Notes under the pieces: generated by a model | The model's database searches: none | What the model saw: the letters and a program-made list of their open reading frames with translations, nothing else | What the model was told of the DNA's origin: nothing | Assembly: GCA_032622095.1 (NCBI GenBank) | Contig: CP136065.1 | Coordinates: 218,716,151 to 218,780,150, forward strand | DNA: 64,000 nt | Origin: Siphonodentalium dalli | Taxonomy: Eukaryota; Mollusca; Scaphopoda; Gadilida; Siphonodentaliidae | Direction of reading: 5' to 3' | Made by a program: the position numbers and the translations under genes | Part shown: in pieces, positions 61,701-64,000 of the stretch | How the letters are laid out: every line of letters begins with the position of its first letter | Numbering within the stretch: the first letter of the stretch is position 1

Positions 61701-63663
61701 TTAAAATTTTAGGGGGGGGGTATGCCAGCAGCCAAGGTGCAACTTCTTGTTATGGCTGTAATAATTCTTAACCCTAGCGATATGCTTGTATTGTGATAGG
61801 CTATTTCCGTAATGTTTTCCACAGCTTGTTATAGACTATTTTGTGGCCTATTTATCCTCACAAATACCCTAGCTGCCATCACAGGAATATTTTTGTCTTT
61901 TCTGATTTGCTGAGAAACTATTTCCAAATAATTTTCCTTTCTCAAGTTGAGGTATAGTGCCATTGTCACTAGATCTACTACTATATCTCAGCTCCTAATC
62001 CTCGGGGTTAATCTACTACCATATCTCAGCTCCTAATCCTCGGGGTTATTAAATCTACTACCATATCTCAGCTCCTAATCCTCGGGGTTAATCTACTACC
62101 ATATCCCAGCTCCTAATCCTCGGGGGTTAATCTACTACCATATCTCAGCTCCTAATCCTCGGGGTTAATCTACTACCATATCTCAGCTCCTAATCCTCGG
62201 GGTTATTATACCCCCCGCAACGAAGTTAGGGGGGGTTTACTGGAGTCAGCTTGTCCGTCCGTCCGTCCGTCGTCCGTCCGTGGACACAAATTTGTCCAGA
62301 GTTTTTCTCAGTTGTTTTTTTTATCAATTTCCGTGAAACTTGGCACAGACATCAACCACCATGGGAACCTGTGCACCTGCGATTATGACGTCGGTCGGAC
62401 TTTTTTTGATGGAGTTATCCCCCCTTTTTCGACTTAGAAATTTTTCGCAACATGTATACTTTTGTCCGAGCTTTTATTCCTACATTTTTCGGTCAATTTT
62501 TTAAAAACGTGGCACAGATATTTAGTACCATGGGAACTTGTGCCCCTGCGATTATCACGCCTGTCCGACATTTTTTGGTGGAGTTATCCCCCTTTTTCGA
62601 CTTAGAAACTTTTTTTGCAACATGCATAATTTTTTCCGAGCTTTTATTCCTACATTTTTCGGTCAATGTTTTTTAATCTTGGCACTGATATTTAGTACCA
62701 TGGGAACCTGCGATTATGACGTCTGTCCGACATATTTTGTGTGGAGTTATTCCCCTTTTTCGACTTAGAATTTTTTTCGCAACATACATAATTTTGTCCA
62801 AGCTTTTATTCCTACATTTTTTGGTCAATAGGTTTAAGATTAGGGTTATGGTTGTACACCTGCAATGGGAACTGTTATTTTATTATTTTAACTAAATGTT
62901 TACTGACATGTGAAACATCTTAGTATTTTAAAAACAGTGGGGTATCCGTAGTCCCATTGGGACAGTCACACCTCTAGTTAAATCTACTACCATATCTCAG
63001 CTCCTAATCCTCGGGGTTAATCTACTACCATATCTCAGCTCCTAATCCTCGGGGTTAATCTACTACCATATCTCAGCTCCTAATCCTCGGGGCTAATCTA
63101 CTACCATATCCCAGCTCCTAATCCTCGGGGTTAATCTACTACCATATCTCAGCTCCTAATCCTCAGGGTTAATCTACTACCAAACCATATCCCAGCTCCT
63201 AATCCTCGGGGTTAATCTACTACCATATCTCAGCTCCTAATCCTCGGGGTTAATCTACTACCATATCTCAGCTCCTAATCCTCGGGGTTAATCTACTACC
63301 ATATCTCAGCTCCTAATCCTCAGGGTTAATCTACCATATCCCAGCTCCTAATCCTCTGGGTTAATCTACTACCATATCTCAGCTCATAATCCTCGGGGTT
63401 AATCTACTACCATATCTCAGCTCCTAATCCTCGGGGTTAATCTACTACCATATCTCAGCTCCTAATCCTCGGGGTTAATCTACTACCATATCTCAGCTCC
63501 TAATCCTCGGGGTTAATCTACTACCATATCTCAGCTCCTAATCCTCGGGGTTAATCTACTACCATATCTCAGCTCCTAATCCTCGAGGTTATTTTTGTGT
63601 TGTATGTTTCAGGTATCACTATTTAGATGTTCAACATGACAGTACAACATCGCCTGTTTAAAT
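40723..63663 (+). CDS. Unidentified mitochondrial-type single-pass membrane protein (gene 2), multi-exon
   Basis: Exons 40723-40780, 47670-47875 and 53684-53759 join in frame to 113 residues. Residues 1-25 (MNRGALISKSFKFLALSRIG, then SQSAR) are Arg/Lys/Ser-rich without acids, like a mitochondrial presequence. Residues 27-69 are hydrophilic, residues 71-88 form one membrane helix, and 89-113 are a charged FYFR-containing tail. The tail resembles the AIFM1 segment just after its anchor. Phase-compatible 3' exons at 59512-59545, 61187-61213 and 63613 onward reach a poly(A) signal at 63820. The phase-1 reading of the 59512 exon gives G-YQLLL-stop, about 119 residues; beyond that TAA the frame stays open through the last two exons to TAA at 63661-63663. 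So either translation ends in exon 4, or the copy carries a disabling base, or exon 4 is misassigned. I do not recognise the family. Confidence 0.6.
41293..41390. mobile_element. Possible hAT left end (TAGTGATGCGTACCGG)
   Basis: TAGTGATGCGTACCGGACCG followed by repeated GGACCGGTCCGTACC words resembles a hAT terminus like that at 42434. I did not find the matching right end. Confidence 0.35.
42434..43774. mobile_element. Non-autonomous hAT element, 1.34 kb
   Basis: TAGTGATGTACCGATTACCG at the left; the right end reads CGTATCGTTACATCACTA. Flanks GTTTTAAT (42426-42433) and GTTCCAAT (43775-43782) fit an 8-bp target duplication with two changes. The subterminal parts repeat TATCGGC words. Interior frames are short and unrecognised. 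Confidence 0.65.
44109..44480 (+). repeat. Possible tRNA-derived SINE
   Basis: TTAGCTGAGAGGTAGA (44117-44132) resembles a pol III box A, and GGGATTGCAACC (44159-44170) resembles box B at suitable spacing. The body contains CGTTGGGTGCACATTAAAGA (44389-44408). No intact tRNA cloverleaf; the 3' end is unclear. Confidence 0.35.
44802..46553. mobile_element. Non-autonomous hAT-like element, 1.75 kb
   Basis: CAGGGTTTCCGCCA at the left and TGGCGGAAACCCTG at the right. Flanks TATATTA and AATATTA are a possible imperfect duplication. The interior has repeated CGGGATCTC / TCGGCATTCTTTGA segments near 45710-45905 and an unrecognised minus-strand frame at 45772-46026. Confidence 0.6.
46863..47217. mobile_element. 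hAT MITE, 355 bp, perfect target duplication
   Basis: CAGAGCTGTTAAGTTT at the left and AAAACTTAACAGGTCTG at the right, flanked by the 8-bp GTTGGAAC at 46855-46862 and 47218-47225. Confidence 0.85.
47670..47875 (+). CDS. Gene 2 exon 2: membrane helix
   Basis: Acceptor TTACATTGCAG, donor GTAAGT, phase 1 in and phase 0 out. Encodes GSQSARCMSGYGTPANFRTA, a Tyr/Asp/Pro-containing middle, then INIGLLLSIAFCAFTTFV as the only membrane segment. The two best splice signals in the area bound an open frame, and the exon lies between hAT elements without carrying repeat sequence. Confidence 0.75.
48019..50530. repeat. Tandem-core repeat array, family C3 (about 15 units of 150-165 bp)
   Basis: The unit has GGCGCGGGCTACAGGTCGTA, GATCATCATGAAATTTGTCA, GACATGTAGATGGGAACGAG and CATTTTGGGGTCATTCGGCC, then CAGCAGCCATCTTGGATTTT. 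An element-like start (GTTTGAGCTATTGCCATGG, GTGTGTGTGCGTGTG) occurs at 48035 and again at about 49938, and an element-like end (GAAGTTGAGCTACAGTG) at 49895. So two copies seem joined head to tail. Frames on both strands are by-products. Confidence 0.8.
50688..52536. mobile_element. Non-autonomous hAT element, 1.85 kb, with nested element
   Basis: CAGGGTTCGCGCTG at the left and CAGCATGGACCCTG at the right, flanked by the perfect 8-bp duplication CTCTTGGG at 50680-50687 and 52537-52544. Both ends carry TTTGGCAAAA words. About 50942-52190 looks like a second hAT (CAGGCCTGGC...GGCCAGCACTG) inserted at ATGGGT. Confidence 0.8.
52876..53130. mobile_element. Palindromic hAT-like MITE, family H1 (double form, 255 bp)
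   Basis: Perfect 8-bp duplication ATCAGGGT at 52868-52875 and 53131-53138. Same length and layout as 14316-14570. Confidence 0.8.
53145..53582. mobile_element. Palindromic MITE, family H1 (long form)
   Basis: Follows the previous copy by 15 bases; contains the long-form inner segment and ends GACACTATTTGCAGACTTGC. About 100 bases upstream of gene 2 exon 3. Confidence 0.6.
53684..53759 (+). CDS. Gene 2 exon 3: AIF-linker-like FYFR segment
   Basis: Acceptor TTGCTTCAG, donor GTAAGT, phase 0 in and phase 1 out. Encodes AHKNDLFYFRPEIKYKDIKI, then NADAV. Ten of 25 positions are identical to the first 25 residues of AIFM1 exon a (K, FYFR, E, YK, IN), and both exons start in phase 0 right after a membrane-segment position. 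A 4.5-kb minisatellite begins about 90 bases into the next intron. Confidence 0.75.
53847..58410. repeat. 4.5-kb minisatellite in gene 2 intron 3
   Basis: Variants of ACATACTGATTCACA plus ACTATATT / ATTAT / TT fill the stretch with units of 15-24 bp. Segments repeat as larger blocks (for example the ordered blocks near 54890-55270 and 55490-55870). A 40-bp spacer (CCGCTGAGTGCTCAATACTT then AAAATTTAAAATTAA) recurs at 56343, 56418, 56787, 56866, 56941, 58010, 58171 and 58252. The array starts about 90 bases after the exon 3 donor. Confidence 0.95.
59145..59397. mobile_element. piggyBac-type MITE, family P3 (double hairpin)
   Basis: Right TTAA at 59398-59401, left target degraded (ATTA). Ends CCCTTTTCGTGAAGGGAGCT and AGCTCCAGTCATAGAAGGG; two GCATTCTC..TATAAGAGAA hairpins. 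Confidence 0.6.
59512..59545 (+). CDS. Gene 2 candidate exon 4 (contains in-frame TAA)
   Basis: A 34-nt exon between TTCTCACAG and GTGAGA. Its length turns phase 1 into the phase 2 needed by the next exon, but in that phase it reads G-YQLLL-stop. In phase 0 it would read DTSYYYNIYDN, which would require a weaker donor (GTAGGT) in exon 3. It is either the true terminal coding exon or a sign of decay or misassignment. Confidence 0.4.
59650..59990. mobile_element. P2 MITE interrupted by a T1 Tc1-like MITE (59725-59926)
   Basis: P2 sequence (TCTGCTTTTATTTCCTGAAC) stops near 59719 and resumes at 59928 (CCATTCCAATGAATACTTTT) up to AGAAAGGGTTAA. Between them is a T1 copy with its GGAAAGCTCTCCTCGAGAGC hairpin, ending CATTACTG-TA. 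Confidence 0.7.
60000..61180. other. Gene 2 intron without recognised features
   Basis: Contains a run of 17 C (60389-60405) and no coding frame that I can support. Confidence 0.5.
61187..61213 (+). other. Gene 2 candidate exon 5 (27 nt)
   Basis: Micro-exon between TCTATTGCAG and GTAAGT. In phase 2 it reads KNVAIMNF plus two bases, continuing into the terminal exon as MYHYLDVQHDSTTSPV-stop. It may be 3' UTR if translation ends in exon 4. Confidence 0.4.
61300..61965. mobile_element. Tandem-core repeat, family C5
   Basis: TGTCTGTCTGTCCATCCGTC start, units with TATCTCTGCCATGGATTATT / TATCTCAGCCATAGAACTAT, CCATTCAAGAGTTATC, and an end TCAAGTTGAGGTATAGTGCC like the end of family C3 at 49895. 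Confidence 0.55.
61972..63592. repeat. 38-bp satellite, interrupted by a C1 element
   Basis: The unit ATCTACTACCATATCTCAGC + TCCTAATCCTCGGGGTTA repeats about six times before 62206 and about sixteen times from 62979 to 63592. It ends about 20 bases before the acceptor of the gene 2 terminal exon. Confidence 0.95.
62209..62976. mobile_element. Tandem-core repeat, family C1, copy 2 (inserted in the satellite)
   Basis: Nearly identical to 23420-24196. TTA lies on both sides, and a neighbouring satellite junction (GGTTATTAAATC at 62044) shows the uninterrupted site. Confidence 0.85.
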
Positions 63664-63845
63664 CAGGCATAAAAACAGTCATCATATGAGACAAGAGATT
63701 ATCCTCGACAAGTGGTCTGATTACAATCTGTGCTGCTGTGAAATACTCAGTGCAATGTGACATGTGATAAGATCTAGATCAGTGATTGGATGTTTCATTG
63801 TAAATGTTACTGAGCGGCAAATAAACTTATCACAACATTGTTCAT
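63613..63845 (+). other. Gene 2 terminal exon and 3' end
   Basis: Acceptor ATGTTTCAG directly follows the 38-bp satellite. The phase-2 frame gives YHYLDVQHDSTTSPV and TAA at 63661-63663. The AATAAA at 63820-63825 is followed by a T/GT-rich stretch (63840-63868), a normal cleavage context. Confidence 0.5.
63820..63825 (+). terminator. Poly(A) signal AATAAA of gene 2
   Basis: Canonical hexamer in GCGGCAAATAAACTT, with TTGTTCATATTTTCTGTTC downstream acting as a plausible U/GU-rich element. Confidence 0.55.
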
Positions 63846-64000
63846 ATTTTCTGTTCTTTCTCCATACACATGATTTTATGCATGTTAACTTAATATATAT
63901 TGATGGTTAATATTTATTTCAGTATTTCCATGGGGGAAAAACGAGAGCAATTATTTTCTCCTGTAATTCAGAATATACCTGTAATATAACTGGTCAATAG

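Noticed and set aside
61972-63592. 38-bp repeat as coding repeats of gene 2
   Set aside because: It ends before the acceptor at 63612, and some copies are indel-bearing, breaking any frame.

Overview
The window is AT-rich metazoan nuclear DNA with spliceosomal genes, long introns full of foldback DNA transposons, and several minisatellites. All coding joints found use GT-AG introns, and the one recognisable protein reads correctly with the standard code. The repeat spectrum (short palindromic elements, tandem-core elements beginning with CGTCCGTC runs, small hAT/piggyBac/Tc1-like non-autonomous elements) suggests a marine invertebrate. I cannot name the phylum.

Gene 1 (6640-29390, +) is AIFM1, mitochondrial apoptosis-inducing factor. 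Fifteen coding exons were joined by matching reading phase, giving 550 residues from the membrane-proximal linker to the stop codon. The exons for the mitochondrial presequence and membrane anchor were not found and probably lie upstream.

Gene 2 (about 40.66-63.85 kb, +) was assembled from phase-compatible exons: an N-terminal presequence-like exon at 40723, an exon ending in one membrane helix (47670-47875), and a short exon (53684-53759) resembling the first AIFM1 exon seen here (10 of 25 residues identical, same entry phase). Three small 3' exons follow, and the transcript ends at a good poly(A) signal at 63820. The promoter has NRF-1-like, ETS-like and YY1-like sites, as is common for nuclear genes of mitochondrial proteins. 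The protein is unidentified. Its C-terminus is uncertain because the phase-consistent reading of exon 4 meets a TAA.

The rest is repeats. 1-6600 holds a piggyBac-type MITE, palindromic elements, a LINE remnant and a CpG-bearing stretch with two CRE sites. AIFM1 introns carry several MITE families and minisatellites, some placed directly at splice donors. 31.5-40 kb is a dense nest of nested transposons, including two related elements built almost entirely of CTTAAG-centred palindromes. 41-47.3 kb and 50.7-53.6 kb hold hAT-type elements with target duplications. 48.0-50.5 kb is a tandem-core repeat, 53.85-58.4 kb a minisatellite of about 4.5 kb, and 61.97-63.59 kb a 38-bp satellite interrupted by a transposon. 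No tRNA, rRNA or CRISPR feature was recognised, apart from one tRNA-derived SINE-like sequence.
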